Shown here piece by piece: positions 46,651 to 60,165 of a DNA stretch of 64,000 nucleotides (positions are counted from its first letter, which is position 1; each line of letters begins with the position of its first letter). The stretch is from Lateolabrax maculatus (lineage: Eukaryota; Chordata; Actinopteri; Acropomatiformes; Lateolabracidae). Made by a program: the position numbers and the translations under genes. Location of the stretch: positions 13,121,001-13,185,000 of the forward strand of contig CM062218.1 of the NCBI GenBank assembly GCA_031216445.1, given 5' to 3'. The notes beneath the pieces are model-generated. The model was given only the letters and a program-made list of their open reading frames with translations, was not told where the DNA came from and ran no database searches.

Positions 46651-49019
46651 CGCTGCATCAATAGCTCGAGATGTGGATGCATCTTTCTTTCCAAAGTGCG
46701 TGTCATACTCAAGTCACGTTTGTCACAACTCCCAAAATATGACTCACTCCACCCCTCTGCTTTGAATTTCACCACTGAAATATGAACGAGTATGTCGACC
46801 GAAGATTAGAGTGGTTTCGTAACGTATGTTAAATACCTTCTGAGACACTTTGCCTTGCAGCTGTGTATCGCTCTCCGTTTCCCTCCCCCTCTGCCTCTCC
46901 CCTCTGTAACCTTATGCAGAGAAAATTCCGCTTCTGGTCCCCATTCTTGGATAAGCAAGGTGGTGAATGAGATGTGGAGAGAGCAAAATGGGAAGAACAC
47001 ACTGAGACAGATCCATACAAACATTTGGCACAATCCTGCACACATTACACGCAATAGGCTAATTTAAAATATCAGCATCATCCTGTATTCTATGTTTGAA
47101 TAAATAAAATAACAATAACAAATAAAGACAAGCCGTACTTTACATACGCACAGAATGCGTGAAAGAGTGACTCATTCAGTTTTTATCCTACAAACTATAG
47201 CATGTTAGTCATCTATGCACAGATGATCATCCTCCTCAATACTGACTGAAGACACAGAGGCAGGCAATAAAAGCTATAAAGCTGCCACTCCCTCGCTATG
47301 AATGGGCACTGACAATGTAAAATGTCCTGCTCAGTATATATGACCACAATTCTTTAAATTACAAATTCAAGGGATCCTTATCAAAAATGTTAATCTATGT
47401 TAATAATACAGGAATATAGGCAGATATCCAATCCATTATTCGTTGGGCTATATATTGTAAACATCCATCTGTCACTGGACTTTGTTTCAACTTTCACTTC
47501 CTGTACTTACTGCATTTGTGCAGACAAACAGTTTATCTGTACAATGAGTGATTATTACAAACACTGTGGGTCACTTCTTTATGTTTTCCCTCCAAATACA
47601 GTGCTCTAGATAATCTGGCTAAACTGATGTTTGTTTACAGCTTGTCTGGCTGTAACTGTTCATTTTTCTTGCCAGTCAGACTTTGTTGTAGCGATGTTGC
47701 TGTGTTCCCACATTTCAGCGTTTAGCTTGGTGAGTGCAATACTGTCATACCGGATAGAAATGGCCAAAGTTCCAAAAATAACAACCCAAGATGTGACAAA
47801 CAGGACTCTGAGGATGTGTTTGAAGTCAAAATACAAGCCTATCCTTCTGACGGAGAATTTTGCTTCGGCTTTTCAGTTAAGACAGCAAGTGCGTGTGTGT
47901 TTGTGTACTCCCAGCACCTTGTCATCATTTTCCGAGAACTACAGATGACTCAGAGATGGACGGCCTTGAGGCTTATTGATTGGAGACACACACCTATCCC
48001 ATTGCTGACAGCCACAGTAAATCCCTTGAAAATGGGCTCAGATGTAATTGAGAGACACAGCGGTTCAACACACCAGCACACCATGAGCAGGGCTCCAAAT
48101 GGTCCAGCACTCATTTGATCAACATGTTTTTCCTGCAGCCGACACACACAGCTCCGGGGAACAACTTCTGAGCAACAAAGTTTCACACTAGGATTTTTCT
48201 CAGGTGTGGGTGTGTGTGTGTTTGTCTCCATATATTCTCCACGTGTCATCATGAGTGTTTACTATAGCCTGGGGGCTGTGTATCAGAACCCAATCTGTCG
48301 CTCTGGCATCTCGGTGCAACCTCCTTACAGTGTAAATGGAGCCTTGTTATCGAGCTAGCTGCTGTCAGAGCTCATCATGTCAGAGCAGGTGATTTGCTGC
48401 AACCTGGTGTAGTTTAGTGCAAGTGTGTGTTTATTTTTCGCTTCGCCAGAGGGTCAAACAGGCTGATGTGACACAGAGTTCACTCCATCTTTCTGATTTG
48501 CAGAAGAGTTTTTCAGGATCTGACCCCGCTTCCCTGCTTCCTCTCCTCTTTTCCTCTGTTCATTCATTATGTCCCCCACATCCGACATTTCAAGCTTTCA
48601 TCAATCTCTTCTCCGTTTCCTTCCAAGTTTCTCTCTCCTCGGAACATATTATTTTGCAGGATTTGACCAAGAACATAAATCAGGCAATGAAAAACATTAA
48701 ACAGACTCTGCACTCTCTTTTTTCATTAATTTGACATACATTTATAATCCTTCCATTGGTTTAATTGCATTAATGTTCTCTATGCAATAACATGCTGCCA
48801 AAACCATCAAACCAGTAGTCTAACTGGGCTCCACTCCAGCAAAGTATTGTAATCTGTGAATGTGTATATGTGCATTTAATCTTTCAAGCACTCGCCCACC
48901 TGCGGTAACCAGAGAGGTATGCGCCGCTGGGTTACAGTCACCGAAATACCCTTAGGATTAGCTCCAAATGCTTGGAAAAAAACGAAATCTCATGTTACTC
49001 TCAGAAACCTGTGATCTGA

Positions 49020-49500
49020 TCTGCGGCCAGAGGTCGAAAATTAGGAAACAAAACAATCGATAAAGAGGAGAAAGAGAAAGAGGAGAGGAAACAGAGAAGG
49101 CCTGTGATTTGTTGGGCAGCAGAAGAGTGCTGGTTTCACCTCAATAATTCATGGTGTGTAATGTGAGGGTCACATCGTCTGTAGGGGGGGGAGATGGAGC
49201 GATGAAGGTGAGAAATGCAAGTGAACATGAGGAGATAAAGAGTGAAGAAGGGAGTGAGAGGTAATATAGATTAAAGGAAGGCAGACGCTGACAGTAAACA
49301 TGAAATAATGACATTAAAAGTAGATTAGGATAAGGGGATAAGGTCATATTATGTAGGAAATTACAACAGAAGATAAAAAAAGACAGACAGAGAGAGGAGG
49401 CAAAAAAGAGCAAGTGAAGACAAAAGATGTGGACATAATAAGAGATAATAATAAGAGATAAGAGGGTTAAAGAGAGAAAGACACAGAGCAGGGGAGCTAC
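49020..49500 (+). repeat. purine-rich tract in the 5' intron
   Basis: Long stretch biased to A and G on the plus strand, with AGAGAAAG and GGAGAGG motifs and only a few pyrimidine-richer gaps. No coding potential is recognised. Confidence 0.6.
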
Positions 49501-49539
49501 TAGAGGGGTCGTTCATACAGTATAACTATGCAATTTATG

Positions 49540-49740
49540 GCATTTGCCTCATTTCATTTCCAGTTCTGCTAAAGACTCCATCAACACCACTTTCTAATTG
49601 CGCAGAACAGCTTTCAAAGAATTTTAATTAAAACATCCCTGCATGATGTGGTTAAAATATTGAAGATGCATATTTGCTGTATTTAAAGGATTTTAACACT
49701 TTGAAGTTTAATTAAAACTTTTTAAGGAGTCGCTGATGGA
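49540..49740. promoter_or_regulatory. candidate homeodomain-bound CNE
   Basis: Non-repetitive, AT-rich sequence with two palindromes, TTTTAATTAAAA (49622-49633) and TTTAATTAAA (49707-49716), each a pair of TAATT homeodomain cores. Composition suits an ultraconserved-type element, but conservation could not be tested. Confidence 0.3.
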
Positions 49741-51445
49741 AAAAGAGAGGGGAGACAAACAGAGTGAGACTGCGGGCATGACTATCAAGGGGAACATGAT
49801 CTAAGTAAAGCACATCCTTTCCTGCCAGCTCCTCCTGGGACCTTTTACTATGAACCCTAATGGGGTGAGAGAACATGAGGCAGCAGTTTTAACAGACAAT
49901 GTCAGTGTAACCAACCAGCACTCTGCCCTGATGAACCTCGGACTTTAAAGCATAGAAAAGCCTTTGTTAGCACATTTACTAAATTTTCATCCTTCTTTTT
50001 ATTCAAACTATATCAAGGTTAAAAATTGAGGTGATCTTATTATGACTTCAGGCTTTTGCATTTAATTGACACTTAATTTGGAGCAGTCTGTACGGCCTGA
50101 TGTATGCTGAACAGCACACTTCAGACCTCCCGTGTGCTCTCCCTGAGTGATTTAATGGTACATTTACAGTATGTGTCAGATCACAGATACATTTTATTGA
50201 TGCCTCTCTGCCCACACCTTCTCCTGTCACACCAACTTTACTACAACCAATTTGTTTTCACAGGCTTTAATGGACCTCTTATCACCTGTGTTAATGAATC
50301 TTCTAGGTAGGTTACGATCAAGTTCTTTGGCTCCGATCCAAGTCCTTTAATATTGAGTCAGAAGCTAAATGTTAATTAAATATGTATCTGACACTTTTAA
50401 ATAGCAGTTGTAGCTACTAAATCTGTCACGAACTACTTGATGCAAATACCGAAGGCCTGAAATTATTAATATGATATGAAAGAAAGTTTAAATGGAAGAA
50501 TGCAACTCCTAAAAAAATTCCTAAAATCTTCTCGTTGTTCAAACACTGAAGAATGAATCTGGCTTTTTAACTGTTTAACCACTTTGACAAATAGTACAAA
50601 TAGAGAAAGAGTTGCCACCAACACATTTGTTGTTCAAAACTATGAACTCTCTAGAGAATCCTCTACTTCTACCATTCGCCGTTTGCAACCTCGACCTACT
50701 ACAGCAGACCACATAGGCTTGTGTGACACAGTACTTGTGTCAAACAAGTTCTAGTCCAGCCACTTCTGAAGAAACCCTGACTATTCAAAACTATTTAAAC
50801 CCCAATTTTAAGCTGTAATTATTTTGGTTTTGCGAACATTCTAGTCAATTATGGTCATAAACACCAACAGCGTATAATCAAATTTGGGAGACCAAACATG
50901 CTAGTAATAAAAGTATTTTGATTTTAGCCTATTTTAACCACACACACCATGAAGCAAGCAACAGCCTGGCAAGGCCACCTCCAATTTTTGCTGGAAAGTA
51001 AAAATTAATCTTTCACATCTAGCTGGTAAGATAATTGTATGCTTAGAGTGTGTGTGCACCATCAAGTTTCCTAATATCATGTGTAGTTTGAGTACATACT
51101 ACTGCTTCAGCAATTGTATATGCAGACATCTGTGTACAGCCTGTGTGTGGGTGTGTCTGTGTTAACCTATGTGTTGGATGGATTTCAAAAGGATCCCTTC
51201 TAGCTCTTCATCTGATGCCCCCACAAAGGGCCCGTCTCACTGCGGGGGCCTGTGTGTGCGAGAGTGTGTGTGACAGACTACAAAAAGAGTACCATCCTTT
51301 ATCTGAAAGCTGAGACAAAAGGCCTCCGACATGGTGTAGGGGACTGCATTATTATTGTCTCGAGCGTGACGCCTTCACACGCCTACGCACACACTAGCCA
51401 CAGGGTGGTCACGTTACACCCTTGAGGAGAGGTGTGTGCATGTCA

Positions 51446-51468
51446 GACACACACACACACACACACAC
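51446..51468 (+). repeat. (AC)n microsatellite
   Basis: About 11 AC units. Confidence 0.9.
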
Positions 51469-52162
51469 TTCAAGAGTAACTTAACACCAGTCTGAAAAGT
51501 TCAGTTTCACTGTCCTCCCGGTCGAAAGTTTTAGGCGTGTTTCACCTTTGACCACACCAAGCAACACTGATGGGTGTGGTCAAAAGTGTGCTCTTTTGTA
51601 CCTTTACCCACATCTAACAGTGATGTCATGGTTTACTGACACACCTGTATATCATTGCAGCAAGGTGAGAAGTTAAACCAGTCAAATTCGACATGACGGT
51701 GTATCAAGTACCGCCTCGTCATCACCACCCATCATGTTCGAAATGTGTTGTTTAGAACAGATTTTAAACTTGATAAGATATTAGTGAACTATTACTAATC
51801 TAAAAATGGATATAATGGTGGATGTTGGATAATTTTTTCCAACAACTGAACTTTAACTGCTTAAGTTGGTTTGTTTAAGTTTGTATACATACTACTACCA
51901 CTGGCAGAAGCTGAAGCTCATTTACCAATTGCTTTTAGCTATTTTAACCATATATCAGTTACTTTTAGCTACCAGTTTCATCTGTTTATACTATCAGAAT
52001 AAACCCTCTAAAAGTACCCTCTGAAGTTCCCCTGGTCGGGAATCGCTGATGTAGAATATCAAAAACGAAAACACACCATGGTTGCAAGAGTAAAACATCT
52101 GTCAGTCCACTGAAACTAAGAATCTTAAAAATGCTTATGTGTTATGCCCAGTCCCTCCCCAA

Positions 52163-52164
<2 letters not shown>

Positions 52165-52221
<57 letters not shown>
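52165..52221 (+). repeat. (CA)n microsatellite
   Basis: About 28 uninterrupted CA units. Confidence 0.95.
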
Positions 52222-52223
<2 letters not shown>

Positions 52224-53472
52224 CCAACACCGAGCCCACAGGAAAAGCTGCTAGCCCTAAGACAAAGAGCTGACAAAACAGCTACAAATAAAAGGAAGAA
52301 GACAAAAGGAAAAGGGGGAAGGCTTGGGTCAGGGTTTAGAAATATGGCTTCTACATTCAAGCAAAGGAGGAAGTGCCTTGCTTTAAGTTACTTAACATGC
52401 AACATTTTTTTCTAACAAACAACAAAGCGTCACATGAAGACATGTTGTTTTTTTTTTCTTATGAAGTCAGTAAAATATCTCTAAAGTTTGGACTGACAGG
52501 CTGGTGACTTCTCTGTGTGTGTCTCTTAGCGGACCTCTGTCACAAACCTGCCTTGGTTCTCACTTAGCTGCTGCAACCAGGATATCCTGTCAAATGTCGG
52601 TACCAGCCGCTCGTAACAACTGTCAGAAGCAGCCAGCCGACCCCCCCACCGAGCCGTGAGCCCGCTAACAGAACACCAAGTCGTCTCTCGCACGTACTGT
52701 GCACATACTGTATACAGCTGAATCTACTATATGTGTGTCTAGATACATAAATCTGCACACACAGAAAAAAACGAGTGAAGCATGGAGCTACAGTGTATTG
52801 CTGAACAAGGTACAAATGTAGCTTAAATAGTGCGTTGTGAGCAGAGCAAGCCAGCAATTTGAAGTAAACAAGTGAGTCAGAAACAATTAGAGGTACTTGG
52901 ACGGCGTTTTGTAAACCCAGATAATCAAAACAGTGGAACATTTAGAGATGGGGACACAGAAAAAAACAAGACACTTGCTCGAGGAAAAGAAAATACAAGG
53001 CTAAAATTAGGCCTACGGGCACACAACTAATCCATAATGTGCATTGTGAAAGAAAAAAGTAATATTGCCAAGTAAATAATTTCCAACAGAGCAGATTTAT
53101 CAGCTGTGTATGTATGCTCTTTATTTACCCATTCCAAAATCATAAACTACTGACACCACATTTCCATCGCCCCGAACCATGAGGCCACAACGCTCAACCG
53201 TCTTAAAACACATCCGTTCTTTGACATTTCCATTCTTCTCTGGTTAAATGTGGAAAACCCACACCGACTCCCATCTCGGATCAACCAGCAAGCACGTACA
53301 GTACGTACCAAGACATTCACTGCAAACATCTGACCACAATGTACGTGCCCACTGGTGACACAGGAGAGCGGAGGAGGCAGGAGAGCGCACAGAGCCGCAC
53401 CCTGAGGCCTACTGCATCCTGTGTAACGTGAAGAAAGGGTAAAGAAAACACTTTGAACATGTGAAGACTCAC

Positions 53473-53547
53473 CCAGGAAACTTGACAACCAACAGGCTTG
53501 GTAGTTCTTCTCCCAATCAACCTGCTTCTTGTGAAAACAACTGCTGA
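53473..53547 (-). other. putative noncoding first exon of elmo1
   Basis: Since the initiator exon begins at an acceptor, an upstream exon is needed. Here a strong donor, CCTGG|GTGAGTC, has its GT at 53472. About 75 nt above it is an initiator-like TTTCAGC, and about 30 nt further up a TATA-like TTAAATAAG. An alternative reading is an internal exon whose acceptor is the CACTTGCAG ending at 53600. No protein frame is implied. Inference only; transcript data would be needed to confirm it. Confidence 0.35.
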
Positions 53548-53600
53548 AAGTGGCGGGAGAGGGCGTCTCTTATTTAAGCAACTTTAGTCGGAGTATCTGC
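53548..53600 (-). promoter_or_regulatory. putative elmo1 core promoter (TATA-like box at 53569-53577)
   Basis: Reading the minus strand, TTAAATAAG is followed by a GC-rich stretch (GACGCCCTCTCCCGCC) and then an initiator-like TTTCAGC about 30 nt downstream. The spacing fits a TATA promoter feeding the donor at 53472. The assignment to elmo1 rests only on position and strand. Confidence 0.3.
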
Positions 53601-54004
53601 CTGCAAGTGAGGGGCCTTCAGCATCACAAGCCATAGACAAAGACTTCACAACGGTTTGTGCAGTGCTTCGCCTCAGGCAAAAGAGCGACCAAGAGAGCGC
53701 TGCGAGACACAGACAGAAGGAGGAAGTAGGCGTTTGTCGAGAAAAGAGGAAACTGGTCTAGTCAGTGAAAAAAAGCGGCAAAATTCAAAGATAAGTTGAC
53801 AGCAAGCAAGAAGAGATTTCTGGAGTCTGAAGTTCAGATTCACATGTAAAGAAAGACAAACCATGCATCCAGATCACCCCTGTAAATTAAAATACACTTA
53901 ATTAAGCTGATTGGATTGATTAAGTGTAATTATATCTCATAAATATCTCATTAATGTCCCCCTCCTCCAGTGCATTGCTGTGTGACTAAACTACTGGAGC
54001 CTTG

Positions 54005-54432
54005 AAGCAGGTTAGATTGGCTTAGCATGAAAACTGAGCCTGCAGCTCTGAAGCTCAGTGATTCACTTTATATCTTGTTTGTTGAATCCGTACAAAAACT
54101 GAAGTCTAAAGATAGCTTTATATAGTTATCATTATTACTCATTATAGTAACTTCCTGGAGCATCTTGTCGTTTTTACACGCCAGGTTTTGTTCAAATTAA
54201 ACTAGCCAGATGTGGTATAATGTGTTAATAAGGTCTTTATAGGTGCCTGCAAGTGGATTTTGTTATGTTTGTTACGTTGTTACGACAGAGCCAGGCATGT
54301 CGTTTTGGCTACAGCTCTTGGCTGTGGCCTTAAATTTGCTGGACTGATATGAGAGTGGTATCAATCTTCCCATCTAACTCTCTGCAAGAAAGCAAATCAG
54401 TCTATTCCAAAAATGTCAAACTATTGCTTTGA
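54005..54432. mobile_element. foldback/MITE-like element, copy 2, both arms present
   Basis: The left arm reads forward (GGTTAGATTGGCTTAGCATG, then TTGTTTGTTGAATCCGTACA). The right arm reads in reverse (GACAGAGCCAGGCATG, GATATGAGAGTGGTATCAAT, then AAAAATGTCAAACTATTGCT). This shows the palindromic architecture of the family: two inverted half-elements around a centre near 54150 (ACTTCCTGGAGCATCT). Confidence 0.7.
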
Positions 54433-56297
54433 TGATTTACCCTGAAAACAAATTCCTTAGTCAGTCTTAGTCAGTGTACCACACTTGTCCCAGCAGACAG
54501 CTAACCCACGGGAGATCGGATGCACAGCGTACGGTAAAGGGTATAGTCTCAAAAATTCTTTAAAAATAAATGTTATCTCTTCTACAGCCAAGTTAGATTC
54601 AATGTTGCATTTAATACTGCTTTTCTAAGGACAGCCACAGGAAGGTGATCACCACAAATACACAATTTCACTTCCCTCCAATCCCCACTGATGCAACAGT
54701 GTACAACAGCGCCAACAGAGTGAGTCAGAAGGTCACAAAAGACCACTGATCATGAGCTAAGAGTCTGAATGCCCAAATTAAACATTTATTGTTTGAGAAG
54801 GGCAGCAACATCTTCATTTCAGACTGAGAGCTTTACAGACCATCTGTGCAAGCGACACACAAAAACAGATGTTTACTCCACCCAGGCTGAGGTCAACTTT
54901 GGTTCGTATGAACTTCATAAATGCAAATATCCAGGACTTCCAGTTCTGACACGAACTCCCATAGAGACTTAGAAAGGCAAGTATCCAAGTAGGAAACATT
55001 TCAACACAGCAACCGGAAAAAAACAACAAGCTAATAGAAACACATCATGTCCTTATTGAGTTTTTGTCTTGTGTCGAGCTGAGGAAGTAAGAAAAAGAAG
55101 ACAGGGCTTTGCATGAGCTGAGCTGTCATGGGGTTAGTCGTTTTGTTGAAGCCAAACCTAAGTGCCATGGAGACCTGAGGAAGTGAAAAAAGTTTATGGG
55201 ACCTTAAACCCCTTGCTAGACAGAATGTGTGTGTGATCTACACACAACTGTCTGTCAAACTGGAACAGAGTGAGGTCTGCTGAGTCAGAGGGCTCACTGG
55301 GGACTCTGCCCAACTCCACGTCAAAGCTTTCATAATCTATCCAAACTATCTCAGCTCCCTCATGAATGCCCTGCCTCTGTGCTCTCTTTCAACCCCACTG
55401 ACCCATCCGGGATGCTGCGCCCCGTTTGTCGACAACCTTTTTGAAAATCCCCCCTCGTCACCCCCTCCCCTGGCTGCTTTGGTCAAAATTCAAAGCTTAT
55501 GTGTTTGGGTACTAGTAAGACTGCGGAGGAATTCATCAAAGCCATAGTCTAGCCTGCCATATTTCTTTATCTGTAGTCAAAAATATACGACTGGAATCTA
55601 CTATGACAAACAAGAATTCAAGCCGACCACAGCTGTTGTTATCCATCAAGGAGGATCAACTGTTAACAGCCAGCTTTCAAGCCTCCAAGTGATGAGTTGT
55701 TGATTCCAAAAATGAAGCTTTTGAGTATCAAGTCTCTTCTGGAACGGCTAAAAAGTGGTTTATAATCATGACCTGCTGCGATGTTTACATGTACGTCATT
55801 TGTTATGGTTTTACAAACTCAGTCAGCAGATCGATCAGGAAGCAGCAGAATGGAGTTTGGTCAGAGTGTTACCCTGACTTAACCTGCCCGTCTGGTTGTT
55901 GCTCCACTCAGGAGTTATTCAGTATTAGTATGCAAGGACGGTTATGTTGAAGCAGTGTTGGAAAGAAAAATGCTAGACATAATTACTTCTAACAAACATA
56001 ATGCTTAAGTATTTGAAAATCAGATATCATTGACCGGCAAAACAGGGAACCTTGCATGCTAGTGTAGCAGTGATTTGGAGGCAATTGTTTTATTTACAAG
56101 GCAGGAAATGCTAAAATGTGTGCTGCAGTAAAACTGTAGTGTACAGAAGCGTATACTTTATATAATGTTGAGTAATGATTATTAGCTTGTTAAAACCAAA
56201 AAATAAAAAACTCAAAACATTGTATTTTCTTGTACATTTTGACTATTAAGCATGTATATAGTTTTTATGGAATCAATATTTTGTTTTGAATAATACA

Positions 56298-56445
56298 ATT
56301 TATTCATTTTCTTGCCGAGAGGTAAATGAGAAGATCAATACCATTCCCATGGCTGTTATATATGAAACTACAGCCAAAAAAGCTTAGCAAAATGTTGGCA
56401 CAAAGACTGGAAGCAACAGTAAGCAGTTAGCCTGGCTCTCGATCT
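56298..56445 (+). mobile_element. foldback/MITE-like element, partial copy 3
   Basis: Forward arm only: CTTGCCGAGAGGTAAATGAG, AAGATCAATACCATTCCCAT, then AGCTTAGCAA, CACAAAGACTGG and CAGTTAGCCTGGCTCT. It aligns block by block with copies 1 and 4. The reverse arm is not recognised. Confidence 0.65.
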
Positions 56446-58155
56446 ATTGCTTAAACACAGAAATAATAGATAAATAAATAATAATTTCTTGTATCCCTTC
56501 TCAGGGAACCATTTAATTGAAACAATCTGACTAATTATCAAAAAACATTGTTCATCGTTATTGTTTGATAATAGTTTCTCTTGAATGGTATAGTCAGCTT
56601 TGGCTCTGAACCTGGCCAACATTACTGCCAGTTGCTTGTAATGTGGGTGATTCAGAAATGTGAGGTTATGGTTACACTCTAAATGCCTCTAGATAAGAGT
56701 GCCAGCCAAAAACCCCAAATGTAAATGCAGATGTGATGGGGTGTTGACAGGTGTTGATGTCATTCGGTCAATTAGCTTTTTATAACCCTTTTTCTTATTC
56801 ACAGATTTTCTTCCTATTTTTCGAACATAAAATAAAATCAGCCCATTCCCACAGTCTGCTTGCAGAGGAGGTTGTCAGGCGAAGATAATTCCACGACACC
56901 TCAGGGAATCATCTATTATTCAAAACTACATCCAAATTTATTCCACTTGAAGGAGAGTAATATGCCTTACTTGTAATCATCAAACTGCAGTGGTTATGAT
57001 CCATGCATTTCAACATACAGTGTGGTCTGTGTTATATGGTTGCTGCAGACAACAAAAAACTGGGCCACATTTTAGTTTCCAAACTGCACATCACCTTTCC
57101 AAACAACACCTCACAAGCAGCTGTATGATCACACAATATCCTGCTTCCCAAAACAATACAAGCTCTCCAAACAGAATGGTAACCATCTCTTTTGGCCTTG
57201 GTCACAAAACTACTGCCTGTGGCTGGCTGCTAAGTTAAGATGTGCTAGTTATCTTTTTATAAATGAATAAACACAAGCTATTTGCCTGTAGAAATACAGT
57301 CTGAGTATCTCCAAGTTGAGGAGAGCCAGACTTTCTGCTTGGAGGAGTCTGAGGAGGAAGTCTGAACTGGATTAGTCTTACTGGGGGACGACCTGTAATG
57401 TAATTATCATGGGCCATGTGTAATACCAGCAGATAATTCCTCCAGCAAACTGCAGAATGGACCAACAACAATAGATCAACAGCATCAACACACATCCTTG
57501 TATGTTCCTGCTGGTCAGATCTACAAAAACATACACCAATGCATGATTACATTACAGAGAAAATAAATTCAAAACACTGTGATGACAACATGACATGGGT
57601 TTCCCAGAAATGGTATATGGTATAATTTCCTTCCTTTATTTTCTTGACCAAAAATAGAGGAGTTCAGAACAGACTTCCCCCGGCAAAATATTGTCCAAAT
57701 CACAGCAACAACCTACAGTGGACACCACAGAGGCAAAGTTAATAGGTATACAATGTGCTTGCTACAGCAGCTACTTAATTGGACCAAACACTCCTGGGTC
57801 AATCTTACTGCATGAAGTGTCAAGTAGAGTTACACGGTTAGTTGGGTCACACTGGCCAGTATCCGTTTATTTTCCTCTGTGATAGTTTATAATAATGATA
57901 ACTGAAACGTGGTCACGCAGGCTAATGCGCTGCGGACTCCTCACTTGTCTCACGGTAGTTTTACACAACACTGGTTCAGTGGGAAGTGAACTAAACGTGC
58001 ATATCCCACGTCAACTTCCAATGAAAGATGAAGAAGGGAAAAGTCAAGATTTCAGACACTGACTCCTGTATGTCAACTTACAGTATACAGTCACAAAAAT
58101 AATGCACACGCTAAATGGAAAAGCTGTTGGTCTTCCTTGTGCGCAACATAAGACG

Positions 58156-58187
58156 GCAACGGCAACAACAACAACAACAACAACAAC
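58156..58187 (+). repeat. (CAA)n microsatellite
   Basis: About 10 CAA/ACA units. Confidence 0.93.
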
Positions 58188-58820
58188 CCTGACTGCAAGT
58201 TTACTTTTTCCAGAAATATTAGTTCTATTCCGGCGTTAAAATAATTCTCATATCTGGTCATAAATAAAGACGTTGGTGTTTGACAGCCAAGAGCCATTAT
58301 CTCATTATCAACGTTATGACTGATGATGACTGAATTCATTTGGATTTATTGGGTGTTTACAGCATCCGACATCCGAGTTACAAAACGCTGAGAAGTGAGC
58401 AGACAAACATGGTGACACATTGTTCACAAATGAGGTTCATCACTGCTCCCTGATGAATCTCGTGATATTTTGGGATATTTAAGTGCTTATGAAACATTAC
58501 CTGTACCATTAAAATACCGCGGTGTGTATATTTTAATCCTGTGCACTTAGAGCTTGTGTGTTCAAGAGTGTTACGTAAGATGACTATTACACATGTTGTT
58601 TTTTCCTCCATTGCCTCGCTAACCGAAACACAATAGGCTATGTGCTCTGTTCAAACACAATCTCTTTTCTCTTTAGATTTAAAAATAACACGCCATCCTC
58701 CCCACTTACATAACTCAATATCAGTCAGCATCAAGGTCGGTGGTGAGAGCTTAAAAACAGAAAAGAGGAGCACAATTAGGTGTTTACCCTGGAAGCCTTT
58801 TCACTGCCAGTTAGGAAAGG

Positions 58821-58847
58821 AGTGTGTGTGTGTGTGTGTGTGTGTGT
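58821..58847 (+). repeat. (GT)n microsatellite
   Basis: About 13 GT units. Confidence 0.9.
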
Positions 58848-59916
58848 TTGAGTGTGTGTGAGTGTGAGAGAGCCCAGAGGCGTACTGAGTCACTGACAGT
58901 GTGACCTTCTGCTCTCAGGCTTCTCAGCCCTGTTGGAAGCAGCCTATCCAGGTCAAACACCCACTCTACACAGTGTATTTTGTCCAAACTGACAGATATA
59001 GTAGGACTGAGTAATGGAACTACTGCCTGATTCAATGAGGACTTTGAAAATCGATCCCAACTCTGAAATTCCTACAGCAACAGGAAACATTAACAAATTC
59101 TAACTGTGACGAGAGCAACTAATGTACCATATTGTGTACATGCTGACTAGTGGAAACAGCAAATAAAGTAGCGTCTCAGCGGGTTGAGATTTTTAGGAAT
59201 AAGAATTTGTTACATCACGAATGCAGCTAAAGTTATCATGAAAGACACCGCACCGCACTCGACCACTCGTCCATTCTGATCTTCACCAGAAGGCTTTTAC
59301 AGACCTCTGTAGGTTCTGAGGCTGATAACAGCGGTTTCTGAACCTTAAATTACCTCAGCCAGAGATGTGGGTTAGGGAGATAAAAATGTCAGCTATGGTA
59401 TGTGCATCCCCAGAAGACTCCACAATGGCTGGTCTGGCTGCCGGCCCGTGGGGTCTTTGGTGTAATCAACTTACATAGCTGGAGCATTAGGATGGAACTG
59501 GAAAGAAGGGCCCGGTTGCTTAAAGGAACTGACTGGAGTCTGTAATGTGTCATAATACTCAAAACGGCAGCAGCGCACGAATCTAATCCCCCATGCAGAC
59601 TATGGAAGGGATTCAACCGAATGTTTAATGTGGTATAAATTTACTGCAGGACTGACACTGGTACTATTCAAATATTATCTTATAAATACATTTCTTATAA
59701 ATGATTACTGACACAGAAAAACTCCAGGGTTTCATTTAAAAAAGGAAAAAACTATTTCCGAACTGCATGAGGCAGGTAGTCTGAAAAAGTGTTAAAAAAA
59801 TGTTCTCAAACTAAATACTATTACAATATTACAATGTTAGTATTACAATGCTCCAGACTAAGTTTCTGCAATACTGTGGTATTTGTATCAAAGAATTTAG
59901 TCAAACGAAAGGCTAA

Positions 59917-60165
59917 CAAAGAAATAGTTTGCCTTCTTGCTGAGAGTTTGATGAAAAGATTGATACCACTCTTATACCTGTTCGTTCAATGTAAAGCTAC
60001 AGACTGCCACTGGTTGGCTTAGCAAAAAGATTGGAAACAGCTGGTTCTGTCAGCTAGGTAACAAAATCCACCTACTAACACCTCTTAAACTCACTCATTA
60101 ACATGTTATATCGTTTGTTAAATCCGTACAAAAGGTGACAAGTTGCCTTGCAACCAGCAGAGATA
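59917..60165 (+). mobile_element. foldback/MITE-like element, partial copy 4
   Basis: Forward arm: AAAGAAATAGTTTG, then CTTGCTGAGAGTTTGATGAA, AAGATTGATACCACTCTTAT, GGTTGGCTTAGCAAAAAGAT, CACCTCTTAAACTCACTCAT and AAATCCGTACAAAAGGTGAC. It is the longest forward arm in the window and overlaps in content with the left arm of copy 2. Confidence 0.7.

Larger units (their letters stand above)
43885..53472 (-). other. elmo1: inferred elmo1 5' intron, 9.6 kb
   Basis: The 3' splice site is firm; the 5' end depends on the putative first exon. It contains an X-box-like site (46637-46650), a purine-rich tract (49020-49500), an AT-rich CNE-like segment with two TTTAATTAAA palindromes (49540-49740) and CA arrays at 51446 and 52165. 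No open frame resembles a known protein. Confidence 0.55.
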
